From Sporosarcina pasteurii (GTDB lineage: Bacteria > Bacillota > Bacilli > Bacillales_A > Planococcaceae), in contig NZ_CP160452.1 of NCBI RefSeq assembly GCF_041295575.1, positions 1,550,001 to 1,614,000 of the forward strand: a stretch of 64,000 nt of DNA, in the 5' to 3' direction. Under the pieces are notes generated by a model, which made no database searches, was not told the origin of the DNA, and saw only the letters and a list, made by a program, of their open reading frames with translations. A program made the position numbers and the translations under genes. Each line of letters begins with the position of its first letter. Positions within the stretch are counted from its first letter, which is position 1. Shown here one piece after another: positions 47,007 through 55,261 of the stretch.

Positions 47007-48003
47007 ATTTTGATTGCGATTGACTATATTTCTGAAGGAGTAGAGTCATTTTATTCTCGGTTGAATACGTGAATCGCTCTCCTTTCTTGATTGAATCTAA
47101 TACAGCTTCAATTGCTTCATTTGCAATCATTTCAAATACCGCACCCATTTCACCATTGTTCTTGACGATTAGACGCTGCGTTGAAATGCAAATCATCGTT
47201 TGTCGTAACTCTTCCAATGAAACACCAAAGTCTAACATTCTATAAATCGTTCCAACCGGATCTTTTGAATGCACGGTGGAGAATACTAAATGACCTGTCA
47301 AAGCAGCACTTACCGCAATTTTAGCTGTCTCAGCATCTCTAATCTCACCGAGCATAATTACATCAGGCGAGTGTCTCAATATCGCCTTTAATCCCGTAGA
47401 ATAAGTCATACCAGCACTTTCATTCACTTGAATTTGCAGTAAGTGTGCATGTTTATTTTCTACAGGGTCTTCTAGTGTGATCACATGTCTATTTAAATTG
47501 TTCGCACAATGCGATGTTAAAGAATACATCGTAGTCGTCTTTCCACTACCGGTTGGGCCACTGAGTAAAATAAGCCCTTGTGGCATAGCAGTAGCTGTAC
47601 GCAACGTGTCCGCCCATTCTTTTTCTAGGCATAATTGATCGATAGGTACAATACGATTATGTTTTTGTACCCGAATTACAACACTTTCTTGATAATGAAT
47701 AGCAGGGATTGTCGATACTCTAAAAGAAAAATTTTCTTCATGCATCTTTTTGTGAAAGGAACCGCTTTGAGGTTTACGCTTATCGCTTATATCTAAAGAA
47801 GAAAGAAATTTATAAAAAGAAATCATTCGTTCCGCTAGTTGGGGAGGTAGCGAGCCGATTTTCGTTAACTTTGAACCACGATTAAAATTTACATCATATC
47901 CTTTACTTGATGGGATCAGGTGAATATCTGTTGCATTTTCATACACAGCTTGTTCAAGAAGATTGTTGCACTTTCTTTCAATCACATTTTCATTTTTAGC
48001 CAT
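46996..48003 (-). CDS. comGA: Competence assembly ATPase ComGA
   Basis: Protein of 335 aa, GspE/PilB family. ATDIHLIPS at the N-terminus, Walker A SGPTGSGKTTTMY, Asp box ITLEDPVE, Walker B VIMLGEIRD and the His box TGHLVFSTVHS. It powers pseudopilus assembly. First gene of the comG operon. Confidence 0.95.
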   Translation of the reverse strand: MAKNENVIERKCNNLLEQAVYENATDIHLIPSSKGYDVNFNRGSKLTKIGSLPPQLAERMISFYKFLSSLDISDKRKPQSGSFHKKMHEENFSFRVSTIPAIHYQESVVIRVQKHNRIVPIDQLCLEKEWADTLRTATAMPQGLILLSGPTGSGKTTTMYSLTSHCANNLNRHVITLEDPVENKHAHLLQIQVNESAGMTYSTGLKAILRHSPDVIMLGEIRDAETAKIAVSAALTGHLVFSTVHSKDPVGTIYRMLDFGVSLEELRQTMICISTQRLIVKNNGEMGAVFEMIANEAIEAVLDSIKKGERFTYSTENKMTLLLQKYSQSQSKYEK

Positions 48004-48126
48004 AAACTCCCCTCTCTTTTTAAAAGAATTGTCATTCCTGAGTTTTTACTAAAATAACGAAGGACTGCTCTTCATCACTACACTTAGCATACAATGTTTT
48101 TCAAAAATTGGGAATACAATTGGTTA

Positions 48127-48159
48127 AAGTGATATTTTTATAGTTAAAAATCACTTCTT
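48127..48159 (-). promoter_or_regulatory. Candidate ComK binding site of the comG operon
   Basis: Two AT-boxes resembling AAAA-N5-TTTT: AAGT-GATAT-TTTT (48127-48139) and AAAA-TCACT-TCTT (48147-48159), each 7 of 8, with 7 nt between. ComK normally binds two such boxes with set spacing. In AT-rich DNA chance matches are common. Confidence 0.35.
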
Positions 48160-48263
48160 TTTAAATTATCATCACTAATAAAGGGATAATATTAGTTTAT
48201 CGATGAATTTTCACAAAAAAATAACAATACACCGCTTCGACACAATAATATTCAGATTTGAGT

Positions 48264-48292
48264 TTACTTTTACCGTTATCATCCATTATAAT
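48264..48292 (+). promoter_or_regulatory. Predicted promoter of yqgY
   Basis: TTACTT (48264-48269), 17 nt, TATAAT (48287-48292), 47 nt upstream of the yqgY ATG. The bases around the -10 (CAT..TATAATAGATAAGA) are the same as in the yqhL promoter. Confidence 0.6.
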
Positions 48293-48338
48293 AGATAAGA
48301 GCGAGCTTATTGTATTGTTATTAAGGAGGGACGCGCAT

Positions 48339-48581
48339 ATGGATAACATGTTCAAGCTATTAGGCTGGTGGACAGGTATATTTGCGGTTTTGTTCTATGC
48401 TGGTGATATGATACCTGCATCGCTTTTATTCGTTGCAAACACTGTTTTCTTTTTACTACTTGGCTATTTAAACCTAACGGAGCGTATGTACATGTACATG
48501 TTCGGAGCTTATTTGATGGTGTTTATGGTCGGCTTTAGTTATTATGCAACTTTTATTCACGTACCAGGGACCGGACATTAA
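48339..48581 (+). CDS. yqgY: DUF2626 family protein YqgY
   Basis: 80 aa from the ATG at 48339 with AAGGAGGG 8 nt upstream. Three hydrophobic segments; WWTGIFAVLFYAGDM and LNLTERMYMYMFGAYL are highly conserved in the DUF2626 family. Function unknown. Ends at a clear terminator. Confidence 0.9.
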   Translation: MDNMFKLLGWWTGIFAVLFYAGDMIPASLLFVANTVFFLLLGYLNLTERMYMYMFGAYLMVFMVGFSYYATFIHVPGTGH

Positions 48582-48593
48582 TACTGTACATAC

Positions 48594-48622
48594 AAAAAAC
48601 AGCCTTTTATGGCTGTTTTTTT
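48594..48622 (+). terminator. Terminator after yqgY
   Basis: AAAAAACAGCC / GGCTGTTTTTTT with a short loop. Confidence 0.85.
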
Positions 48623-48692
48623 ATTTCATAAAAATTATATTCTCGATTTTAGTATACTTGCTTCATTCATGCGACTACGCTTTTGAGAACTC

Positions 48693-49331
48693 TTAAAATC
48701 CGTTTAAAAAAGGATTGCTGTTCATTTCGTAGGCTGGGGTTGTTGATGGGCCGTGCCCTGGGTAAATCACAACGTCTTCACCTAATGTCAATAGCTTGTC
48801 ATGGATAGAACTTAGCAGCGTTTCAGTATCGCCTCCTGGTAAATCTGTTCTTCCGATGCTTCCTTGAAATAACGTATCTCCTACTACTGCAAAACCGTCT
48901 TCTAGAAATACAAATGACACGCTGCCCGGAGAATGGCCTGGAGTAAAACGTGCTTCAAATGTAAAAGGACCTACTTTCATCCTTCCTTCGTCTCTCATTA
49001 AATGGTCTGCAGCCCGGTTTCGGACAAGCGGAAGTCCTGGATATCTAGTAGAACCATTTTGCTCTGGGTCTGTTAACGTATGTTGCTCAATTTCATGGAT
49101 ATAAACAGGAATCTCAAAATGGTCCCGTACAGCATCAACTGCGCCAATATGATCGAAATGACCATGTGTTAATAAAATTGCTATCGGTTTTAAATTTGCA
49201 CCCTCAATATGTGTAATTATTTTTTTGCCCTCTTCACCTGGGTCAATAATCAAACAATTACTATCCTCATCTTGAATAATGTAGCAATTTGTTTGAACTG
49301 GACCGAGTGGAAAATTAGTTATCTTTAACAT
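48693..49331 (-). CDS. yqgX: MBL-fold hydrolase (glyoxalase II-like, YqgX)
   Basis: 212 aa from the ATG at 49331 (GAGGAGG 8 nt upstream). Metal ligands: LLTHGHFDHIGA (HxHxDH), FTPGHSPGSVSF, VVGDTLFQGSIGR (Asp) and IYPGHGPSTT (last His). Likely hydrolase of thioesters such as S-lactoyl-bacillithiol; the exact substrate is not shown by sequence. Confidence 0.92.
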   Translation of the reverse strand: MLKITNFPLGPVQTNCYIIQDEDSNCLIIDPGEEGKKIITHIEGANLKPIAILLTHGHFDHIGAVDAVRDHFEIPVYIHEIEQHTLTDPEQNGSTRYPGLPLVRNRAADHLMRDEGRMKVGPFTFEARFTPGHSPGSVSFVFLEDGFAVVGDTLFQGSIGRTDLPGGDTETLLSSIHDKLLTLGEDVVIYPGHGPSTTPAYEMNSNPFLNGF

Positions 49332-49401
49332 TCGCATTGCCTCCTCTTCAAATAGTCTACGCAATTCAAATCGTGAATTCAAACATTCCTCACAAATACA
49401 C

Positions 49402-49430
49402 TCGACAATTATCGCGAAAACGATTACAAT
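49402..49430 (+). promoter_or_regulatory. Predicted promoter of the DUF2759 gene
   Basis: TCGACA, 17 nt, TACAAT (49425-49430), each one mismatch from consensus, 60 nt upstream of the start codon. Confidence 0.6.
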
Positions 49431-49490
49431 AGATAGTGGATATTGCTATATTGGCATTCATTTTTCTAAAGTGAAAGGAGTGTCTACACA

Positions 49491-49667
49491 ATGAACTTAC
49501 TAATGGTCATTTTTGGTCTAGTTGGTATTTTTGCAGCAATTGGTACAGTACAAGCATTTAAAGAACGTAATATTTTGAGTATCGTTTTCAATTTTGGAGC
49601 TTGCGTTGTTTTCGGGGGCTTTACAATTGCGACGATAATTACTCAAGGTTACCCACCAACATTGTAA
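49491..49667 (+). CDS. DUF2759-like small membrane protein
   Basis: 58 aa with two hydrophobic helices and the segments VQAFKERNILSIVFNFG and ITQGYPPTL. The C-terminal GYPP and its place next to yqgX fit the DUF2759 (YqgW) group of Bacillales. AAAGGAG lies 10 nt upstream and a promoter further upstream. Function unknown. Confidence 0.75.
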   Translation: MNLLMVIFGLVGIFAAIGTVQAFKERNILSIVFNFGACVVFGGFTIATIITQGYPPTL

Positions 49668-49721
49668 CGATGAGTGGGGGTGACACGAGAATTAAAAAGG
49701 GCTTTATTAAAGGTCCACAAT

Positions 49722-49766
49722 AAAAGTAGAGAGATGGAAGTATCGTTTCCAACTCTCTACTTTTTT
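49722..49766. terminator. Bidirectional terminator between the DUF2759 gene and yqgU
   Basis: Arms AAAAGTAGAGAG..TGGAA / TTCCA..CTCTCTACTTTTTT. Serves both convergent genes. Confidence 0.85.
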
Positions 49767-50862
49767 ATATATTTGATTCATACTCGTATAATAACCACTT
49801 TTTTCCTTTATCAGTTTCCACGTCAATAATTGTTTCGAGCATCGGACCAGTGATGCATTTCTTCGTATCCGGCGTACACTTTATTGAACTATTTAATGTT
49901 TCATTCAGAAGGACCTTTTCCTCGTTTCCTTCAATTTTCACTATATCATAGGCCTCTTCTATTTCATCTAATAGACCACTTTCAAGCGGTCTATTGACAA
50001 TGACGCTATCGGATGCAAGCCACTGAATAAAAGGCATAACCCATTCTGAGTAATTACTGATCGCCGGCATGGTCCAACGAGCCAACTCAACTCCTAATAT
50101 ATCAACAATTGTATATTCAGCCTGTCCACTATCGTTGATGCGCATGTGTAATAATGATTCTTTAAATGTATCATATAAAACAACTTGATCTTCAACGGTG
50201 TCAATTTTCTCTCCCGTTTGACGGTCGTACAAAAACAACTTTCCGCCATCTAATGGATGAGTGTCTAATTCAGTTAAAATAAAATGTTCGCTACCTAGCC
50301 ATTTTGGAAAAGGATCCTCATTTGATATAAGTTGAAGATTATTTTTCAAGCCATCAAATAAAAACACATCAAAAGACCAGTCCTGATGAAAAGCAGTTAA
50401 TAGGAGGTATTCAGGATTTATGTCATTCCACTCAATTTCAAGCTCGTTCGACTGAATCGTGACTTCATTTTGTAACACACCCGCTAATGAAATGATTTTC
50501 ACTGTTGCAGAGGAAGGATGATCCGTCGTATGTAATAATACAAGTTCTCTTGTTGGATGAATGAAAACGTCCGCAATAATGGTTGGTTCTTCATAAATAA
50601 TTTTCGTTTCACCTGTGAGTACATCAAATGATTTTAAAAGATAAAAACCTTCTTTTTTCTCTACATATAAAATCTCCGTATTCGTTAACCAATCAACAAT
50701 AAAATGAAAGCTAGCGCGGTCCACGGTTAGTTTTTTGATAGATTCCTTTATTTCCATTTGTTTTGGTTCTTCTCGAACTTCCTTTTGCTTTTCTTCTTCC
50801 TTGCCAAAACAACCTGCTAATAATAGTAAAACAACACCTATGATAAGAACATTTCTCTTCAA
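49765..50862 (-). CDS. yqgU: YqgU-like beta-propeller lipoprotein
   Basis: About 365 aa from a TTG at 50862 (KRNVLIIGVVLLLLAGC; lipobox Cys near residue 17), preceded by GAGGGGG. A charged linker (KEEEKQKEVREEPKQ) leads to repeated blades of the type FLYDRQTGEKIDTV, indicating a beta-propeller. It corresponds to YqgU by position between ltaS and yqgY. Function unknown; an outside-of-membrane anchor role is likely. Confidence 0.8.
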   Translation of the reverse strand: MKRNVLIIGVVLLLLAGCFGKEEEKQKEVREEPKQMEIKESIKKLTVDRASFHFIVDWLTNTEILYVEKKEGFYLLKSFDVLTGETKIIYEEPTIIADVFIHPTRELVLLHTTDHPSSATVKIISLAGVLQNEVTIQSNELEIEWNDINPEYLLLTAFHQDWSFDVFLFDGLKNNLQLISNEDPFPKWLGSEHFILTELDTHPLDGGKLFLYDRQTGEKIDTVEDQVVLYDTFKESLLHMRINDSGQAEYTIVDILGVELARWTMPAISNYSEWVMPFIQWLASDSVIVNRPLESGLLDEIEEAYDIVKIEGNEEKVLLNETLNSSIKCTPDTKKCITGPMLETIIDVETDKGKKWLLYEYESNI

Positions 50863-50950
50863 CGCTCCCCCTCTTTCCCATTTTTTATTTTTCAAGCTAC
50901 TTAACTCGTAATAATTAAAAGGATTTTATTCAGATTAGGGTAAAAAAAGG

Positions 50951-50972
50951 CTGCACGGAAATTTCCGTGCAG
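50951..50972 (-). terminator. Terminator after ltaS
   Basis: Perfect CTGCACGGAAATTTCCGTGCAG palindrome followed by a T7 run on the minus strand. Confidence 0.85.
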
Positions 50973-50984
50973 TTCCTAAAGTCA

Positions 50985-52874
50985 TCATTTCATTTCATTC
51001 TCTAGATTTTCGGGTTCCGTCATAAAACGGAGTAAGTCTCCATTAATAATCATATCCGAATAATCAAGTTCATCCATCGCACGTTTTAAATACTGATCAC
51101 ACTCCGCTTGTTCTTCTGCGGGTTCTCCAGTGTTTGTATCGTAACAAACATCAGTTGTATATATATAGTTTTCTGTTACAAAACGGCCATCCCTAAAGAT
51201 CACAAACGGTTCGTAATCTGGAGAGAAGATATCTTTTCCAAGTTGCATATCGCCCTTCGTTTCAATTCCCATCAAATGAAGTAGCGTTGGTCTAATATCT
51301 AATTGACCTGAGACAGTATCAATCTTTTCGCCTTTACCATAACCTGGTATATGAATGAACAATGGAACTCGTTGTAGTTTCGCATTATCAAACGGTGTAA
51401 TTTCTTTATCCAAATACATACCCATTGCTTTGTTATGATTTTCCGAAATACCGTAATGGTCACCATACATAACAATAATTGAGTTATCGTAAAGACCTTT
51501 TTCTTTTAAGTCCTCAAATAATACTTTAATCGCTTCATCCATATAACGAACAGATTGGAAATACTTATTCAATGTTCTTGAATTAGAATCATATTGCGGG
51601 ATTAGCATATCTTCTTCATCAAGATCAAAAGGATAATGGTTTGTTAGTGTAATTAATCTTGTATAAAACGGTTGAGGAATATCGAGCATTAAATCAGCTG
51701 ATTGCTTAACGAAAGGAATATCTTTCATTCCCCAGTTAACTGCGTCTCCTTCGCCAATTTCATAGCTTGCTACGTCATAAAACTTTTCAATATTTAATGC
51801 GTCATACATAATGTCTCGGTTCCAGAAACTCTTATTGTTCGCATGCATAACACTTGTGTGATACCCATTTTCTCCCAACTTATTAGAAAGTGAGTCGTAA
51901 GTGTTTCCACTATGCGTAAAGAAGACGGCTGCACCATTTCTAGGGTAAAGTGAGTTCTCTAGAATAAATTCGGAATCCGATGTTTTTCCAAGACCAGTTT
52001 GGTGATAAAAATTAGAAAAGTAAAATGTGTCTGGATCATTCGTTAATTCATTTAAAAATGGTGTAATAACGTGCCCGTTCATTTCCTCATTTATAACAAA
52101 TGATTGTAGTGACTCTAATGATACGGCAATAATATTACGGCCTTCAGCGATGCCTAACATCTCCGGATTCGGCTCAGCGTAATTTGCGTTAATATAGTTA
52201 CCTACTTCAACCATTTCACTTCCATCCGCAAGTACACGTTGTGCATGTGATTTTGATTGCATCACAATATCATAAATATGGTAATTATACGTACCAATAT
52301 TTTTCACAAGTAATTCTCTATCAAATGTTCTCGTTAATAGTTGTGGTCTCTGTGTTTCTGCAAGTCCTAAATTGAACATTGTCAGTGAAGCTGCCATGAT
52401 AAAATAGAGTTTAGGTCCAACATTTTTGCCTGATACTCTATCTTCTGCTTGCGGAATATAGCGAATTGCTAAAGAAACAATCAATACATCCGTAAAGAAG
52501 AAGATGTCAAGTAGTGACATATTGGCAGTGATAGATGAAGACAAATCTCCAAAGTTACTTGTTTGAAATAATACTGGCAATGTAATAAAGTCATTGAAAA
52601 ATCTATAAAATACAGCATTCGCAAACATAATAATCGAGGTAATTAAACTTACCGAAAATATAAATTTATTTCTTCTTTTTGGTGTTTTTATAAATAAAGC
52701 AATACCGTAAATAAATAATAAAAAGCTTAAAGGATTCATTAATAGAATGAATTCTTGCATCATATTATCAATCGTCATGCTGAAGCTCGTTTGATACCCA
52801 ATGTATGTGGTAAGCCACGTAGCAACAATTGCTATGATGAGTACGGAGTGCTTCGGCCAACTAAATTTCTTCAT
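50985..52874 (-). CDS. ltaS: Lipoteichoic acid synthase-type sulfatase (YqgS/LtaS family)
   Basis: About 629 aa from the ATG at 52874 (MKKFSWPKHS). Five membrane helices in the first ~200 residues, then an extracellular sulfatase domain. Catalytic Thr in GLGKTSDSEF, metal-binding VMYGDHYG and the HNKAMG segment are visible. It polymerises glycerol phosphate from phosphatidylglycerol on glycolipid anchors. B. subtilis has four paralogues; the position matches yqgS, so it may be a paralogue rather than the main synthase. Confidence 0.92.
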   Translation of the reverse strand: MKKFSWPKHSVLIIAIVATWLTTYIGYQTSFSMTIDNMMQEFILLMNPLSFLLFIYGIALFIKTPKRRNKFIFSVSLITSIIMFANAVFYRFFNDFITLPVLFQTSNFGDLSSSITANMSLLDIFFFTDVLIVSLAIRYIPQAEDRVSGKNVGPKLYFIMAASLTMFNLGLAETQRPQLLTRTFDRELLVKNIGTYNYHIYDIVMQSKSHAQRVLADGSEMVEVGNYINANYAEPNPEMLGIAEGRNIIAVSLESLQSFVINEEMNGHVITPFLNELTNDPDTFYFSNFYHQTGLGKTSDSEFILENSLYPRNGAAVFFTHSGNTYDSLSNKLGENGYHTSVMHANNKSFWNRDIMYDALNIEKFYDVASYEIGEGDAVNWGMKDIPFVKQSADLMLDIPQPFYTRLITLTNHYPFDLDEEDMLIPQYDSNSRTLNKYFQSVRYMDEAIKVLFEDLKEKGLYDNSIIVMYGDHYGISENHNKAMGMYLDKEITPFDNAKLQRVPLFIHIPGYGKGEKIDTVSGQLDIRPTLLHLMGIETKGDMQLGKDIFSPDYEPFVIFRDGRFVTENYIYTTDVCYDTNTGEPAEEQAECDQYLKRAMDELDYSDMIINGDLLRFMTEPENLENEMK

Positions 52875-52999
52875 TCCACTCTCTCTTCCTTTCAATTTAA
52901 TCTCATAAAATAATATCCATTTTAGTGCAATCACATATATATAAGACGGACGAGTTCTCGTAAAGTTTCATATTCATATTAAATAATTCTATCTACCTA

Positions 53000-53188
53000 T
53001 CAAAATTTCTTTCGTTCTTCTCTCAAAATTAGAATAGCTTTCAAATAATCTTCTTTCATAATGAGGCCATTTTCATAAAGCTCAGCTACTTCTTCCATAA
53101 TGAGCTCAATATCATCTAACTTATTCCCAGTATAAATATAAATACCAAAACGCTTCAACAATTGAATAACACTTAAAAAGTCTTTCAT
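53000..53188 (-). CDS. yqgQ: YqgQ family protein (DUF910)
   Basis: 62 aa, helical: LLKRFGIYIYTGNKLDDIEL and LYENGLIMKEDYLKAILILR are the DUF910 signature. The ATG overlaps the stop of the cyclo-ligase by 4 nt. Homologues are possible nucleic-acid binders; function unproven. Confidence 0.88.
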   Translation of the reverse strand: MKDFLSVIQLLKRFGIYIYTGNKLDDIELIMEEVAELYENGLIMKEDYLKAILILREERKKF

Positions 53189-53766
53189 GGTAATTTCCTA
53201 TTCCTTTGACAGTCTATCATATTTCTCTCAGTAATGATCGTATTTACAGGGATATCATGATTTTCGGTTGGAACCACTTGGTTAGTTTGACAATTAAACG
53301 CAAGAGAAATTGTATCTCCTTTATAATCAGCCAAGTATCTGTCATAGTACCCGCCGCCAAATCCAATCCGGAATCCCTCATTGGAAAAAACAACTCCTGG
53401 TACGATTTGTAAATCAATCTCTTCCTTTCGAACAGAGTTGGTTTCATTCACAATGGGTTCTAATAAATCTATATACACTGTTTCTAATTGTTTAAACGAA
53501 GTAATGAGACGAAAATCCATTGCTCGCGTTTTTCGAATGCATTTTGGAACAGCAACGTTCTTGCCTGCTTCCCATGCTGCTTCAATAAACGGGCGCGTAT
53601 CAACTTCAGGATATCGAGAAATTGTCACACCAATCGTTTTCGCATTTTTATATACATCTAGTTGCATGACATGTTGTATAATTCCCAGTGATAACTGGGC
53701 GTGTTCATCTACGTTCATTGTATTTAACTTCTGAAGCATTTGATGCCTACTGTTTTTCTTATCCAA
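53185..53766 (-). CDS. yqgN: 5-formyltetrahydrofolate cyclo-ligase
   Basis: Protein of 193 aa. RHQMLQKLNTMNVDEHAQLS, VAVPKCIRKTRAMDFR and the C-terminal nucleotide loop GFRIGFGGGYYDRYLADY define the family. It converts 5-formyl-THF to 5,10-methenyl-THF with ATP. It lies downstream of rpmG, as in B. subtilis. Confidence 0.95.
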   Translation of the reverse strand: MDKKNSRHQMLQKLNTMNVDEHAQLSLGIIQHVMQLDVYKNAKTIGVTISRYPEVDTRPFIEAAWEAGKNVAVPKCIRKTRAMDFRLITSFKQLETVYIDLLEPIVNETNSVRKEEIDLQIVPGVVFSNEGFRIGFGGGYYDRYLADYKGDTISLAFNCQTNQVVPTENHDIPVNTIITERNMIDCQRNRKLP

Positions 53767-53796
53767 CTTTCATACCCCCAATTCAAAGGACAAAAG

Positions 53797-53839
53797 TGCA
53801 AGGCACCAATTTAGATGTGACATCCCTTTGGTGCCTGCA
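53797..53839. repeat. Inverted-repeat element between rpmG and yqgN
   Basis: TGCAAGGCACCAA and TTGGTGCCTGCA form 12-13-bp arms with a single-base bulge around an 18-nt loop. There is no T tract on either side, and the true rpmG terminator lies next to it, so this is an extra palindrome. Such GGTGCC-type palindromes look like dispersed intergenic repeats; copy number in the genome is unknown. Confidence 0.5.
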
Positions 53840-53846
53840 ATTAGAC

Positions 53847-53875
53847 GAAAAAACCAAAACCAATAAAGGTTTTGG
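53847..53875 (-). terminator. Terminator after rpmG
   Basis: CCAAAACC / GGTTTTGG with a 6-nt loop and a T6 tract on the minus strand. Confidence 0.8.
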
Positions 53876-53884
53876 CCTGAGCAA

Positions 53885-54034
53885 TCATTTTGTTTCGCGG
53901 TGCAACGTTTGTTTTCTCTCACGTGAGCAGTATTTTTTCATTTCAAGACGTTCAGGATTGTTACGTCTGTTTTTCTTTGAAATATAATTGCGCTCACCGC
54001 ATTCTGTGCAAGCAAGTGTAATATTTACGCGCAT
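53885..54034 (-). CDS. rpmG: 50S ribosomal protein L33
   Basis: 49 aa: [20 protein letters not shown], then [17 protein letters not shown] and the end LHRETK. Standard L33 length. Three cysteines (9, 12, 36) are present; the fourth zinc ligand of the full C+ pattern is replaced, so zinc binding is uncertain. Transcribed divergently from the small-protein pair at 54385. Confidence 0.95.
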   Translation of the reverse strand: MRVNITLACTECGERNYISKKNRRNNPERLEMKKYCSRERKQTLHRETK

Positions 54035-54384
54035 TTTTGTCCCTCCCACTCATCAGGCTGTAAAATTAATTATGAGCATGATTAATACGACTTTTTAATT
54101 ATATCATGTATATACCCAATGTCCAGTAGAAAGTATGAAATATATTTATTTAAAACAATATGCTAAGATTAGATTAAAAGCTCTGGGTGTCGTCCAGCCC
54201 CGACAGGCATAAGTCGAGCAAACTACAAGGAAGGCATCCTGTAGGCCCGCGTTTGTGCCACATAGTTGGATTGCTTATGACCCGAGGGGCTGACGCACAG
54301 AGCTAGCCAGATTAAAAGCTTGCGATAGACACTAGTCCCTAAAACAATTAGAATAAATTTTATTATTAAATGAGGTGTGATGAC
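54035..54384. other. Divergent intergenic region holding a long palindromic element
   Basis: 350 nt between rpmG (minus) and the gene at 54385 (plus). About 150 nt is taken by the hairpin element at 54171-54320. The rest is AT-rich and has no convincing promoter pair. Confidence 0.6.
54171..54320. repeat. Long imperfect palindrome flanked by direct repeats
   Basis: Ends AGCTCT (54179) and AGAGCT (54304) pair, followed by GTG/CAC, CGT/ACG and CAGCCCC/GGGGCTG, about 19 bp with small 5' bulges. Inside, CATAAG pairs with CTTATG and a perfect hairpin CTACA-AGGA / TCCT-GTAG fills the tip. The 12-bp direct repeat AGATTAAAAGCT lies at 54171-54182 and 54309-54320. The internal GGTCATAAG/CTTATGACC and flanking CCCC/GGGG resemble hairpin repeats I recall as dispersed in Bacillales genomes. 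It could be a MITE-like repeat or a structured RNA. Confidence 0.6.
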
Positions 54385-54741
54385 ATGGATCTACATTTAC
54401 TTTTAATCGCATTTGGTATTATTATTGTAATTCTTTCTTTCTTTGTAGGACATTCAAATCGAATTGACTCGGATGAATTAGAAAAAATCTCAATTAGTTT
54501 ACATCAAGAAACAAATGGTTTAAAAAAGAGATTAAAAGCACTAGAAGAAGAACTTATGATGAGTATGGAACCAATAGAGACGAGTCAACATAATACAAGA
54601 GCACAACCAGTTCATGAAATTATTGTCAATCAAATTCTCTCATTAAACTCTCAAGGCTTTTCAATTGAAGATATCGCCAAACGTTCCTCTTTAACGAGTG
54701 AGGAAGTTATCCGCGTATTACAATCGAGAGGTGTGAGGTAA
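54385..54741 (+). CDS. Membrane-anchored coiled-coil protein, unknown function
   Basis: 118 aa from the ATG at 54385 with GAGGTG 7 nt upstream. One N-terminal membrane helix (LLLIAFGIIIVILSFFVG), a charged coiled coil (residues 30-60), and a C-terminal helix-turn-helix-like segment (QGFSIEDIAKRSSLTSEEVI). Position suggests the counterpart of B. subtilis yqzD, not verified. It stops 7 nt before the next gene, so they are one operon. Confidence 0.7.
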   Translation: MDLHLLLIAFGIIIVILSFFVGHSNRIDSDELEKISISLHQETNGLKKRLKALEEELMMSMEPIETSQHNTRAQPVHEIIVNQILSLNSQGFSIEDIAKRSSLTSEEVIRVLQSRGVR

Positions 54742-54748
54742 ATTGTTC

Positions 54749-55219
54749 TTGAAAGATATTCTACGTATTATTGGCGTTGCTTGTATTCTTTCAGGCACGT
54801 TTCTTTATTTTATAACAAATTCAACAGAGCAAGAATCTGAAATACTAGCTGAAAATAACGAATTGAAATATGAAATTTCCGCTCTCGAAACAAAACTTCA
54901 ACAGACCAAAGCAGAATTGGCAAATTTACAAACATTAACATCCGAAGCAAATCAATCTAGTGATAGCCAGCAGCAAGAAATAGATGAAGCTAGCAACGAT
55001 TCAACATTAGTTGAAACCATTTTACATATTGAATCTGGTACTTCTTCTAAAGACGTTGCCAATGAATTAGCAAACGCTTCAATTATCGAGGACCCAGACG
55101 CCTTAAATACGTATTTAAAAACATATGATTTAGCAAAGAAAATTCAAATTGGAGAATATCGATTGGATTCATCAATGTCCATTGAAAAAATCTCGAAACT
55201 TATTACGAATACACATTGA
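54749..55219 (+). CDS. Short MltG/YceG-like membrane protein
   Basis: About 156 aa from a TTG at 54749 (or 54743). N-terminal membrane helix, a coiled coil (about 30-75), then SGTSSKDVANELANASIIED and KIQIGEYRLDSSMSIEKISK, which match the N-terminal LysM-like subdomain of the endolytic transglycosylase MltG. The catalytic domain is missing. It may bind peptidoglycan or regulate MltG; the position recalls B. subtilis yqzC. Function unproven. Confidence 0.68.
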   Translation: MKDILRIIGVACILSGTFLYFITNSTEQESEILAENNELKYEISALETKLQQTKAELANLQTLTSEANQSSDSQQQEIDEASNDSTLVETILHIESGTSSKDVANELANASIIEDPDALNTYLKTYDLAKKIQIGEYRLDSSMSIEKISKLITNTH

Positions 55220-55260
55220 AAATGCACCTATCTCTTGAATTGAATGAGATAGGTGCATTT
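55220..55260. terminator. Bidirectional terminator between the MltG-like gene and the PBP gene
   Basis: Arms AAATGCACCTATCTC / GAGATAGGTGCATTT with an 11-nt loop, between convergent genes. Confidence 0.85.
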
Positions 55261-55261
55261 A

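Larger units (their letters stand above)
48004..48338. other. Divergent intergenic region between comGA and yqgY
   Basis: 335 nt, strongly AT-rich. It contains a possible pair of ComK boxes for comGA and a sigma-A promoter for yqgY. An inverted repeat AAGTGAT / ATCACTT spans 48127-48156. No ORF with support. Confidence 0.5.
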
